A model generated the notes under the pieces. It was not told the origin of the DNA. It ran no database searches and worked only from the letters and a program-made list of their open reading frames with translations. From NCBI GenBank assembly GCA_050740975.1, contig JBOIEE010000186.1:1-12194 (forward strand): DNA of 12,194 nt, written 5' to 3'. Both the position numbers and the translations under genes were made by a program. Shown here piece by piece: positions 1-6,633 of this stretch. Positions within the stretch are counted from its first letter, which is position 1; each line of letters opens with the position of its first letter. The stretch comes from JBOHHR01 sp050740975. Its GTDB lineage: Bacteria; Pseudomonadota; Gammaproteobacteria; JBOHHR01.

Positions 1-395
1 GTCAGCCTCGCATCCCAAACCCACCAAGTCCCCCACATCGGCTTGCCCCAAAGCGAGCCCGTGACCAGCGCCAGGAAGGTAAAGGATGCGCCCAAGGGCG
101 CGCTGCATTGGGCCAGTATGGCGGCCAGCTTAACCCGCCAAACCAGCACCACCACGCTGGCCACTGCCATGACCAGGTACACGAACAGAGACATCCATGC
201 CGAAGGTACGTGTATATAGATGATACGGTAGCTCTCGCCTTGTTCCTGGTCGGGGGGCGCTACTACCAAGCCACCGTAAAGCCCCGCGAGCATCAACAGC
301 AGACAACTCCCCCCCAGCCACTTCATGGCGCGGCTCGAAAAGTCGTAAAAATACCTTGGCGAGCCGAACCGATGGAACCAAACCCAAGCGCTCAC
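1..395 (-). CDS. ccmC: Heme exporter protein CcmC, N-terminal part (runs off left edge)
   Basis: CcmC is an inner-membrane protein of cytochrome c maturation that presents heme on its periplasmic face for transfer to CcmE. Reading the minus strand from a GTG at 395 gives 131 codons with no stop. The tryptophan-rich WWD motif is at residues 116-128 (WGKPMWGTWWVWD). The YIHVP stretch at 60-64 carries His62, equivalent to the heme-ligand His60 of E. coli CcmC. Hydrophobic segments lie near residues 26-44, 66-86 and 95-113. I chose GTG 395 because the N-terminal WVWFHRFGSPRYFY stretch matches family members, and AAAGG (404-408, minus) sits 8 bases upstream. An ATG at 326 would remove that conserved stretch. 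The second heme histidine and the C-terminal half lie outside the window. No ccmB is found directly upstream; the neighbour is a DUF1244 gene. The family assignment is very secure. Confidence 0.95.
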   Translation of the reverse strand, partial: MSAWVWFHRFGSPRYFYDFSSRAMKWLGGSCLLLMLAGLYGGLVVAPPDQEQGESYRIIYIHVPSAWMSLFVYLVMAVASVVVLVWRVKLAAILAQCSAPLGASFTFLALVTGSLWGKPMWGTWWVWDARL

Positions 396-425
396 GGGCA
401 ATGCCTTTGCGGATACATATCCTCT

Positions 426-478
426 GTCCTTTGGACGACCTTAAGCGACAGGACCTCAGCGCAAACTGCCTGTGGTCC
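426..478 (-). other. Inverted repeats in the leader between DUF1244 gene and ccmC
   Basis: The 147-base gap between the DUF1244 stop and the ccmC start has two dyads. One pairs GGACC (451-455) with GGTCC (474-478), extended by CAG/CTG after one mismatch. The other is a perfect GTCC-TTT-GGAC (426-436). Neither is followed by a T-run in the minus direction, so they do not look like a standard intrinsic terminator. They could be a leader structure or chance. Confidence 0.3.
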
Positions 479-542
479 AAGCAGCAGGATGAAGGGGAAG
501 GCGCAAGGATGCCATGGCCGTACGAAGTTTATCCCGATCACC

Positions 543-842
543 TTATGCGGTCTTATTTCCTCCTTGCAGAAAAGCGGTGCGCTGCTCTGGTGTGGCCTCT
601 GTCTGGTATTTTGCCTTCCATTCAGCATACGGCATACCGTAAATAAGCTCGCGCGCCTGCTCGTAATCCATGCTAACGCCTCGCTCCTCAGCAGCGGCTT
701 TGTACCACTTCGACAGGCAGTTACGGCAGAAACCCGCGAGGTTCATGAGCTCGATGTTCTGCACCTGCGTATGCTCTCGGAGGTGTGCGACTAACTGTCT
801 GAAGGCGGCTGCCTCCAATTCTGTGCGTAGTTTTTGGTCCAT
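543..842 (-). CDS. DUF1244 domain-containing protein
   Basis: This is a 99-residue protein of the conserved DUF1244 family (small, probably cytoplasmic proteins of unknown function, common in alpha- and gammaproteobacteria). Family hallmarks are the central VQNIELMNLAGFCRNCLSKW at residues 27-46 and YGMPYAEWK at 68-76. The cysteines C39 and C42 lie in the central block. Length is normal and the gene looks intact. The ATG at 842 is preceded by GAGG with 6 bases of spacing, and a TATAAT -10 element lies about 36 bases upstream of the start. The gene is divergent from the EPS transferase and tandem with ccmC, 147 bases upstream of it. Nothing in the sequence reveals its biochemical role. Confidence 0.93.
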   Translation of the reverse strand: MDQKLRTELEAAAFRQLVAHLREHTQVQNIELMNLAGFCRNCLSKWYKAAAEERGVSMDYEQARELIYGMPYAEWKAKYQTEATPEQRTAFLQGGNKTA

Positions 843-871
843 CTAATGCCTCGTTTCTAGAACAATGCGAT

Positions 872-923
872 TCAAGCATTATAAGCGCCGAGGGGGCGGT
901 TTCTAATCGCCCGGATCAAGCAT
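872..923. repeat. Repeated TCAAGCAT boxes and a GGGCG/CGCCC dyad in the divergent intergenic region
   Basis: TCAAGCAT occurs at 872-879 and 916-923, 44 bases apart (about four helical turns). GGGCG-N9-CGCCC (894-912) lies between them, and AATGC-N7-GCATT (864-880) overlaps the first box. Relative to a sigma54 start near 985, the boxes centre near -110 and -66, a usual place for activator sites. Binding by a regulator is inference; eight-base repeats in so short a region can arise by chance. Confidence 0.3.
878..906 (-). promoter_or_regulatory. Sigma70-like promoter for the DUF1244 gene
   Basis: The minus strand has a perfect TATAAT -10 element (878-883). A weak -35 (TTAGAA, 901-906) lies at 17-base spacing. 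The predicted transcript starts near 871, about 29 bases before the ATG at 842. The exact -10 is the main support; only three of six -35 bases match. Confidence 0.45.
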
Positions 924-957
924 GTTGTTGTCCTCTGGTCAGTGCGAAATCCTTTCT

Positions 958-974
958 TAGGCACATAAATTGCC
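958..974 (+). promoter_or_regulatory. Sigma54-type (-24/-12) promoter for the EPS sugar transferase
   Basis: TAGGCAC-ATAAA-TTGCC places the invariant GG (960-961) and GC (972-973) exactly 10 bases apart, as RpoN promoters require. Transcription would begin near 985, leaving a leader of about 60 bases before the TTG start at 1045. XrtA-type EPS loci are known to be linked to the sensor kinase PrsK and the sigma54-dependent regulator PrsR, so this promoter class is expected here. Neither regulator is encoded in the window. The same bases also form a GGCA-N7-TGCC dyad, so a repressor operator is an alternative. Confidence 0.65.
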
Positions 975-1033
975 TTGCGCCTTGAAAATACCAGAAGACT
1001 ATAGTTTAGGAGCGGGAAGTATATACGTTAGGG

Positions 1034-1037
1034 AAGG
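1034..1037 (+). promoter_or_regulatory. Ribosome binding site setting the transferase start at TTG 1045
   Basis: AAGG within GGAAGGTGG lies 7 bases before TTG 1045. It supports this codon over the TTG at 970, which is part of the -12 element of the sigma54-type promoter and lies upstream of the predicted transcript start. Confidence 0.55.
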
Positions 1038-1044
1038 TGGAACG

Positions 1045-2433
1045 TTGTATAGAGTTTTCGGGTATTACCTACCCCGTTCGTTAGTCGTCCTGAGTGCAGC
1101 GGAGATAACAATCCTGCTAGCCTCTGCCTATGTTGGGGCGGCGCTCCAGCTCTACGACTTCGGAGTGAGTCCCAACGGAGAAGGCCCGATCTGGATGCGG
1201 GCGGTTTTCTTCTGCGCATTGATGTTAATGGTCATGACGACCACCGGCCTCTATCAGCGCGATCTTAGAGATCGTGGTCACACTGTCGTTCTTAAAGTAA
1301 GCGCGAGTTTTGTCCTGGCGTTAATCGCTCTGACGTTGTTGGACCGTTTGTTACCTAACGTGGGTTTGGGTGCGGGCGCTTTCGTTATCGCGCTAGTTTG
1401 CTCTGGCATAGGGATCCTTGCCTGTCGGCTTATCTATTTCCAGGACATGGAAACAACGATGCGACGGCGGGTTCTGGTGTTGGGGGTGGGAAGAAAAGCG
1501 CGTTTGATCGAAGGACTGCGGCGCAAAGCGGATCGTCGAGGAGTAAACATGGTCGGATTCGTCGATGTTGAAAAAGGGCCCCGCCTTGTGGCGCCAGCTA
1601 AGATTGTACCGTGCGGTTTGACCATTCAAGAGTGTGCACGGCGGTTCCAAGTTGATGAAATCGTCGTTGCGGTGGACGATAGGCGCAATAAACTGCCACT
1701 CGACGAATTGCTTAACTGCAAAATGTCGGGAGTTAGGGTGATCGAGCTCGGCGAATTTTTGGAGCGGCAGCTCGGAAAGCTCAGGGTTGATTCTCTGCAA
1801 CCGGGGGATGTCGTTTTTTCCAATGGGTTTTCACGCGCCGTAATCACCCCGAGTGCTAAGCGGTTATTGGATGTAACGCTCAGCTTCCTAATGCTGATAA
1901 TGACGTTCCCCATCATGGGCTTGGCCGCCCTAGCTATTTTTATCGAATCCGAAGGCAAAGGTCCGGTAATTTATCGCCAGGTGAGGGTAGGAAGGAACGG
2001 GCGCCGCTTTGCGGTGCTAAAGTTTAGGAGCATGCACGTCGACGCAGAAAGCGATGGCGTGGTGCGCTGGGCGCAACGAGACGATGATCGCATTACCACG
2101 GTCGGGGCGTTTATACGCAAGGCCCGTATCGATGAATTACCACAACTGTTTAATGTCCTCAAAGGCGATATGAGCTTTATCGGGCCGCGTCCCGAACGCC
2201 CGGCGTTCGTCAGGCAACTGGAAAAAAAGATACCGTATTTTGGCGTCCGCCACTACGTAAAACCAGGGATCACCGGATGGGCGCAGATCTGTTACCCCTA
2301 CGGGGATTCCGAAGAGGACGCTAAAGAAAAGCTTGAATACGATCTATATTATCTAAAAAATTATAGTTTATTCCTAGACTTAACGATCTTGATGCAAACA
2401 GTGCAGATCATCTTATGGGGCAAAGGACGCTAG
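1045..2433 (+). CDS. XrtA/PEP-CTERM-associated polyprenyl-phosphate sugar transferase (TIGR03013-like, EpsB type)
   Basis: This is an inner-membrane enzyme expected to move a sugar-1-phosphate from a nucleotide sugar to undecaprenyl phosphate, the first step of EPS repeat-unit synthesis. From TTG 1045 it is 462 residues. About four hydrophobic segments lie within residues 12-133, followed by a cytoplasmic CoA-binding-like region starting near RRRVLVLGVG (about 140). The bacterial sugar transferase domain runs from KRLLDV (272) to the end. It shows KFRSM (326-330), the Asp-Glu pair in RIDELPQL (D363, E364) that matches the catalytic dyad of the family, and GPRPERP (380-386). The start gives the family-like N-terminus YRVFGYYLP; an open frame extends back to TTG 970, but that codon is the promoter -12 element. 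The 3' end overlaps the opposing deacetylase by 21 bases. The donor sugar cannot be told from sequence. Confidence 0.93.
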   Translation: MYRVFGYYLPRSLVVLSAAEITILLASAYVGAALQLYDFGVSPNGEGPIWMRAVFFCALMLMVMTTTGLYQRDLRDRGHTVVLKVSASFVLALIALTLLDRLLPNVGLGAGAFVIALVCSGIGILACRLIYFQDMETTMRRRVLVLGVGRKARLIEGLRRKADRRGVNMVGFVDVEKGPRLVAPAKIVPCGLTIQECARRFQVDEIVVAVDDRRNKLPLDELLNCKMSGVRVIELGEFLERQLGKLRVDSLQPGDVVFSNGFSRAVITPSAKRLLDVTLSFLMLIMTFPIMGLAALAIFIESEGKGPVIYRQVRVGRNGRRFAVLKFRSMHVDAESDGVVRWAQRDDDRITTVGAFIRKARIDELPQLFNVLKGDMSFIGPRPERPAFVRQLEKKIPYFGVRHYVKPGITGWAQICYPYGDSEEDAKEKLEYDLYYLKNYSLFLDLTILMQTVQIILWGKGR

Positions 2434-3285
2434 GGCATCGATTCCTAAAACATCACCCTGAGTCAAGATCTCACACATAGGGGCGAAGGAAAAATCGTCG
2501 ATCAGCTTCACCAGCCGAGCAAGACATTTGTCCATATTGAGATAATGCCTGAACCGCGACAATGCGCTGGCATTGCGGATCCGCGGTTGGTCTGGGTCCA
2601 ACTCCCAGGGGTGAAGGTAAAACACGAAGGGATCTCCGCCACGATTGAGTTGCGCTAGCGCCCATTTGGTGAACCGATAGGGAAAAAGGCGAAAATAACC
2701 GCCTCCGGCGACCGGCACGTTGAAGCCCCCAAGCGACAGAACCGAGAGCGGATATTCAATCAGGTTATTACCGCCTACTGTTGTGAGAGTATGTGGCGTC
2801 GTTTTGGCGTGAGGGATCCCGTACTTATCGTGCCGCACGGGAAAAATGCTCGAATCATAACGGAATCCTTCCTCTGCGAGGATATCCAGTGCCCAGAGCG
2901 AGCTTTTTGTAATCGAGTAGGTAGCGGCGCGATAACCAATGACCGGTTGTTGTGCCAAGTCCTCCAGGATCTGTTTGCTCTCTCTTGTCTCGGAACGAAA
3001 TTCTTGAGGCGTTTGGGCGTAAACCAGCCTGTGGCTTAGGCCGTGGGAAGCCACCTCGTGTCCCTGCTGGGCGATCTTCTTGACCAGTGCCGGAAAACGC
3101 TTGCCAACCCAGCCTAACACAAAGAACGTCGCTTTAACGTTTTTCGTGGCGAGGAGATCGAGTATTAACAGCGTATTTCTCTCGACACGACTCGGATAGT
3201 TCGGCCAGTCCTGTCTTTCGATAACGGCAGAAAAAGCCTCTACGTGAAAATAATCTTCGACGTCTATGGTTAAGGCGTTTTGCAT
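2413..3285 (-). CDS. XrtA system polysaccharide deacetylase (NodB-like, DUF3473 C-terminus; TIGR03006-like)
   Basis: This is a 290-residue carbohydrate esterase 4-type deacetylase, expected to remove N- or O-acetyl groups from the EPS or its precursor. Visible motifs are TIDVED at 6-11 (catalytic and metal-binding acidic residues D8, E10, D11), the metal-binding HGLSH at 81-85, GYRAATYSI at 118-125, and FYLHPWELDP at 222-231, typical of the DUF3473 subgroup. There is no signal peptide, as is usual for this subgroup. ATG 3285 is preceded by AGAGGA at good spacing. Unlike its neighbours it is on the minus strand. Its stop lies inside the 3' end of the sugar transferase, with no terminator between the convergent genes. 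In many XrtA loci this gene lies between the ExeA-like ATPase and FemAB genes; here only a 90-base gap remains there. Confidence 0.93.
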   Translation of the reverse strand: MQNALTIDVEDYFHVEAFSAVIERQDWPNYPSRVERNTLLILDLLATKNVKATFFVLGWVGKRFPALVKKIAQQGHEVASHGLSHRLVYAQTPQEFRSETRESKQILEDLAQQPVIGYRAATYSITKSSLWALDILAEEGFRYDSSIFPVRHDKYGIPHAKTTPHTLTTVGGNNLIEYPLSVLSLGGFNVPVAGGGYFRLFPYRFTKWALAQLNRGGDPFVFYLHPWELDPDQPRIRNASALSRFRHYLNMDKCLARLVKLIDDFSFAPMCEILTQGDVLGIDALASFAP

Positions 3286-3378
3286 AGGGTTCCTCTTCAG
3301 TTCGGTTTAAAACCACACGGGGCCGTCACAAGCAAAAGTGAACACAGGATCCATGCCACAAGCGGTTTTCACGCTTTG

Positions 3379-3410
3379 GCGAACCCGGAGAAATCATTGC
3401 GCCGGTTCGC
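3379..3410. promoter_or_regulatory. Long inverted repeat in the divergent deacetylase/export intergenic region
   Basis: GCGAACC (3379-3385) and GGTTCGC (3404-3410) are perfect inverted complements. With one bulged base the arms extend to GCGAACCCGG/CCGGTTCGC around a loop of about 13 bases. It lies in the 183-base region between the deacetylase start (3285, minus) and the export gene start (3469, plus). It could be an operator serving both directions or a leader hairpin. No T-run marks it as a terminator. Confidence 0.4.
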
Positions 3411-3468
3411 AAGGTAAGCGCAGATCTGCTATTAGCTAAGACAGGTATTGACAATTTGGGAGACGGAA

Positions 3469-3485
3469 ATGGCACGTATATTGCC
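3469..3485 (+). promoter_or_regulatory. Sigma54-consensus-like element overlapping the export gene start codon
   Basis: TGGCAC-GTATA-TTGCC (3470-3485) matches the RpoN consensus, with GG (3471-3472) and GC (3483-3484) exactly 10 bases apart. It shares 13 of 15 bases with the element at 960-974. A transcript from it would begin near 3496, after the ATG, and so could not encode the signal peptide. It may instead be a dyad operator (GGCA-N7-TGCC), an internal promoter for downstream genes, or coincidence with the MARILP codons. Confidence 0.35.
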
Positions 3486-4092
3486 GTTTGTTATCGGCAC
3501 ATGGCTAACAGGATTCTTTAGCTTGCTACTTGGCTGTGCGGCGAAAAGCCCGGCGCCAGGAAACGAATCGCTTTCCAAGTCGGCTTATGAATACATCGTT
3601 GGCCCTGGCGATCAACTCAGTATTTTCGTCTGGCAGAATCCGGATATTTCAAAAGATAGAGTGCCTGTTAGGCCAGATGGGAAGGTGTCGATGCCACTGG
3701 TCGAGGACTTGGCGGCTTCGGGAAAGACGCCAAATCAGCTTGCGCGCGAGATAGAGGGAGTGCTGGCGGAATACATCAAAGACCCGCTTGTGACAGTGAC
3801 AGTCGTTGGGTTTGTCGGGGAAGCCAGCGAACAGGTGCGGGTAGTGGGTGAGGCGGCGAAACCTTTGGCTTTGCCTTATCGGACAGACATGACCTTGCTA
3901 GATATAATGATCGCCGCTGGGGGGCTTACGGAATTCGCGGCAGGTAACCGGGCGACTCTAATACGCTCCTCAAGCAACGGACAACAGCGAATAAATGTTA
4001 GGCTGGAAGACTTGATGAGGGACGGAGACATCAGCGCGAACCTGAATATAATGCCAGGGGACGTACTACTGATCCCCGAATCGTGGTTCTAG
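3469..4092 (+). CDS. XrtA system polysaccharide export lipoprotein (Wza-like; TIGR03027-like)
   Basis: This is a 207-residue outer-membrane polysaccharide export protein. A lipoprotein signal peptide (residues 1-22) ends in the lipobox LLGC with Cys23; Ala24 favours outer-membrane sorting. A poly_export domain spans about 38-115 (starting near YIVGPGDQLSIFVW), followed by an SLBB domain at about 120-170 (RVVGEAAKPLALPYR, AAGGLTEFA). It is much shorter than E. coli Wza, as is usual for this subgroup, so it lacks the C-terminal alpha-helical barrel. ATG 3469 is chosen because GGGAG (3458-3462) lies 6 bases before it; an upstream TTG at 3448 would add seven residues with no better support. It is the first gene of the rightward operon, 43 bases before the Wzz-like gene. 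A sigma54-like motif overlaps its start codon. Confidence 0.94.
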   Translation: MARILPFVIGTWLTGFFSLLLGCAAKSPAPGNESLSKSAYEYIVGPGDQLSIFVWQNPDISKDRVPVRPDGKVSMPLVEDLAASGKTPNQLAREIEGVLAEYIKDPLVTVTVVGFVGEASEQVRVVGEAAKPLALPYRTDMTLLDIMIAAGGLTEFAAGNRATLIRSSSNGQQRINVRLEDLMRDGDISANLNIMPGDVLLIPESWF

Positions 4093-4135
4093 CTGTTTCT
4101 GCTGTGTGACTATTGGTTAACTCTGGGCGCTAATC

Positions 4136-5695
4136 ATGCAAGAGATGATGGACCTTCTAAAAGATCACCTGAGGACGGTGCGCCGCCACCGGTGGGCAGC
4201 CTTGCTCGCCGCAATGGTGGTTTGTAACGCGGGTTGGATCGCGGTGACTGTGCTACCTAATCAGTACGAAGTGGCTGCGAAGGTTTTTTTTAATACCCGC
4301 TCTGCATTGAAGTCGCTGCTGAACGGTCTCGCCATTGACAGCTCGGTTGCCGAAGACTCCGCTAAAATCCTCCTGACCACGCTGGTTACCAGACCCAGGT
4401 TGGAGGAAATAGCGCGCAAGGCGGCACTGACTGATAAGGTCATGAGTCCCGAAGAGAACACTATTCTGCTCGATAACCTGGCCAAGGACATTAAGGTTTC
4501 CAAGACCTCCAGTGAAAACATTTACGATATCGCTTACTCGTCCTCTGATCCTAAAGTGGCGCACCGGGTGGTGGAGGCGGTATTGGATATGTTTATCCAG
4601 CAGGTGCTTGGAGCGAGCAGGAGCGATACGGAGGAAACCAAGAAATTTCTGGATGAGCAGATAAGCCATTATGAAACCAAATTGGTGGCCGCGGAGCGGA
4701 AACTGGAAGACTTCAAGCGCGAGCACAGAGGAACCATGCCGAGTGACGGAAGCAATTATTTCGCTCGCCTAGAACAGACGCGCGAGGATTTGCGCAAAGC
4801 CAAACTGGAATTACAGGAAGCCTCCAGAAAACGCGATCAATTAGAAAGCGGTCTGGCGGCCTCCAGGACCTCATTAGGGTTGGCTGGGAGCGCGGGGCCA
4901 ACACCACTTGATCTGCGCATCCAAAGCATGCAAAACAAGCTCGACGAGATGCTCTTGCAGTACACGGAAAAGCACCCCAGTGTTATTTCAACACGACGTG
5001 CAATCGAAGAGCTCATGGATCTCAAGCGCCGAGAGCTCGGCTCCAACACGGCAACGAGCGCCGGCACACGTGCCTCCTACCTGGATCCGGCGTACAGCGC
5101 CTTGGGTTTGGCATTTAGTAACGCGGAGGGTGAGCTTGCGGCGGCGTCAGCCAGGGTACAAGAGTACACCCGGCGGTTGGATGAGTTGAACAAGCTTGTA
5201 GACACTATCCCAAAAGTTGAGTTGGAGCTCGCCGGTCTAAATCGGGACTACGAGATCAACAAGAAACGGTACGAAGCGCTGGTCGATAGGCGCGAGACGG
5301 CCACTGTTACCGAGAAAGCCGAGCGTGCCAAAGAGACGCAGTTTGATATCGTCGAACCGCCTAAGGTCCCGCTGTTGCCCACCGGCCCCAATCGTCCGTT
5401 GCTGACGAGCGCCGTTCTGCTTGTCGGCATCGGTGGTGGTATTGGTCTGGCATTGCTCATGGCATTGGCAAGACCGACCATTTGCAGCCGAAAGATGCTG
5501 AAATCCTTGACCGACTTACCGCTATTGGGAAGCGTATCACTGGTTTATAGTCCTGTAGATAAAGCGAGGGACCGCTTAGCGAATGCGGGATTTCTGTTGG
5601 TTAGTAGCGCTTTACTGACCACGTATGGGGCTTTAATGATTGGGCACAACTCAAACGTCGATCTGTTAACGAAGGCAGTAGAAGTAATTCTATGA
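4136..5695 (+). CDS. XrtA system polysaccharide chain-length determinant (Wzz/GNVR family; TIGR03007-like)
   Basis: This is a 519-residue inner-membrane co-polymerase that sets polymer length and works with the separate tyrosine autokinase. TM1 is at about 20-41, followed by a Wzz domain. Coiled coils in the periplasmic part lie near 165-240 and 330-390. YTEKHPSV (276-283) and RDYEINKKRYEALVDRRETA (370-389) are typical of the GNVR region. A proline-rich PPKVPLLPTGPNRP stretch leads into TM2 (about 421-447), and a third hydrophobic stretch is near 485-503. ATG 4136 gives the family-like N-terminus MQEMMDLL, though its ribosome site is weak and ATGs at 4145 and 4148 are possible. The stop overlaps the next gene's start as ATGA, so translation is probably coupled. 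Confidence 0.94.
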   Translation: MQEMMDLLKDHLRTVRRHRWAALLAAMVVCNAGWIAVTVLPNQYEVAAKVFFNTRSALKSLLNGLAIDSSVAEDSAKILLTTLVTRPRLEEIARKAALTDKVMSPEENTILLDNLAKDIKVSKTSSENIYDIAYSSSDPKVAHRVVEAVLDMFIQQVLGASRSDTEETKKFLDEQISHYETKLVAAERKLEDFKREHRGTMPSDGSNYFARLEQTREDLRKAKLELQEASRKRDQLESGLAASRTSLGLAGSAGPTPLDLRIQSMQNKLDEMLLQYTEKHPSVISTRRAIEELMDLKRRELGSNTATSAGTRASYLDPAYSALGLAFSNAEGELAAASARVQEYTRRLDELNKLVDTIPKVELELAGLNRDYEINKKRYEALVDRRETATVTEKAERAKETQFDIVEPPKVPLLPTGPNRPLLTSAVLLVGIGGGIGLALLMALARPTICSRKMLKSLTDLPLLGSVSLVYSPVDKARDRLANAGFLLVSSALLTTYGALMIGHNSNVDLLTKAVEVIL

Positions 5696-6633
5696 ATACG
5701 ATAGAAAAGCTAGTCGATAAGCTGGCCCAGGAGATCGATGACCAATGGCAGGATGGCGTCGTCGCTGATCCTGGTGGTAATGCCTGGAGCAGCCACCCTG
5801 ATCCCGAGGAAAGACAACAAACGGTTGTTCGGCTCGGACAGTCCGGGGGACAGGCGAATCTGGCATTGAACAAGTTCGATTTGGACTTTGTTCGTTTGAA
5901 GGAGCAGGGGTTTATCACACCCGATATCACCCACAGCAAACTTTTGGAAGAGTTACGCGTCGTCAAAAGACGCTTGCTTTCCAATTGTTTCGATCCTGAA
6001 TCGGAGTTTGAGGGTGATCCGAGGCTTATCATGGTGACCAGTGCAACGTCGGGTGAGGGCAAGACGTTCCTGGCAATTAATCTTGCGCTGAGCCTGGCGA
6101 CAGAAATAGACCGTTCGGTGCTGTTGGTTGATACGGATATAGTCAAGGGTGATATGATGAGTGTTCTGGGTGTTAACTCAGAGCGAGGCCTTACTGATGT
6201 TCTAGCCAGGGATGAGTCGGACGTCTGCGAGGCACTGATTGCCACCAATGTCGAAAGCTTGACGCTACTGCCCGCAGGACCCATGCGAAACAACGCGACG
6301 GAGCTTTTTTCCAGCGAGAAAATGGTGCGTTTGGTCAACGATCTTTCCCGCCGTTACCCGGATCGGCTGGTGATTTTTGATACCCCCCCCTTGCTCGTAG
6401 CAACAGAAACCCATGTCTTAGCCACATTGGCCGGGCAGGTGGTTTTAGTAGTGGAGGCACAACGCACAACGCAGGCCCATTTGGCGGAGGCCTTGGAACA
6501 GCTAACAGATTCGAAGGCGAGAGTTAGTTTGTTGTTAAACAAAAGTCACGATAAGGATGAAGCAGAGTATTACTATGGGAAATGCAAAGGGGAGGAAGGT
6601 CGTGAAAATAGGGCACCGACAAAAGCGAAGTAA
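5692..6633 (+). CDS. XrtA-associated tyrosine autokinase / ATPase (BY-kinase; TIGR03018-like)
   Basis: This is a 313-residue cytoplasmic P-loop protein of the bacterial tyrosine kinase (CpsD/Wzc-C) family, encoded separately from its membrane partner. Walker A is SATSGEGKT (117-125), Walker A' is VLLVDTD (143-149), and Walker B is VIFDTPP (227-233). A short tyrosine cluster near the C-terminus (Y293-Y295 in AEYYYGKC) is the likely autophosphorylation site. It is expected to cycle between phosphorylated and free states on the Wzz-like partner to control polymerisation. The N-terminal 110 residues are polar and variable, which fits this subgroup. The start overlaps the Wzz stop by 4 bases, and the last 32 bases overlap the next gene. 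A role as a plain MinD-like ATPase is much less likely given the context. Confidence 0.93.
   Translation: MNTIEKLVDKLAQEIDDQWQDGVVADPGGNAWSSHPDPEERQQTVVRLGQSGGQANLALNKFDLDFVRLKEQGFITPDITHSKLLEELRVVKRRLLSNCFDPESEFEGDPRLIMVTSATSGEGKTFLAINLALSLATEIDRSVLLVDTDIVKGDMMSVLGVNSERGLTDVLARDESDVCEALIATNVESLTLLPAGPMRNNATELFSSEKMVRLVNDLSRRYPDRLVIFDTPPLLVATETHVLATLAGQVVLVVEAQRTTQAHLAEALEQLTDSKARVSLLLNKSHDKDEAEYYYGKCKGEEGRENRAPTKAK
6591..6595 (+). promoter_or_regulatory. Ribosome binding site selecting GTG 6602 for the outer-membrane protein
   Basis: GGAGG lies 6 bases upstream of GTG 6602, inside the 3' end of the kinase gene. Upstream in-frame ATGs at 6557 and 6575 lack such a site and would lengthen the signal-peptide n-region to an unusual size. 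Confidence 0.6.

Noticed and set aside
130..480. Minus-strand 116-codon open frame
   Set aside because: It lies in a different frame of the same strand as ccmC; the ccmC frame carries the WWD motif and heme-ligand region.
108..794. Long plus-strand open frame over the left flank
   Set aside because: It is antisense to ccmC and the DUF1244 gene, both clear family members, and its own translation has no recognisable feature.
970..1044. N-terminal extension of the sugar transferase from TTG 970
   Set aside because: The codon is the -12 element of a sigma54-type promoter and the 25 extra residues do not look like the family N-terminus.
3448..3468. TTG 3448 as the export gene start, and TTGACA (3448-3453) as a -35 element
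   Set aside because: ATG 3469 has a well-spaced ribosome site and a normal lipoprotein signal peptide. No -10 element lies at the right distance from TTGACA; the nearest TATATT is 23 bases away.
6074..6091. Another possible sigma54 site (TGGCA...TTGC) in the kinase gene
   Set aside because: The spacing between GG and GC is 11 rather than 10 bases, and it lies in the middle of a coding region.
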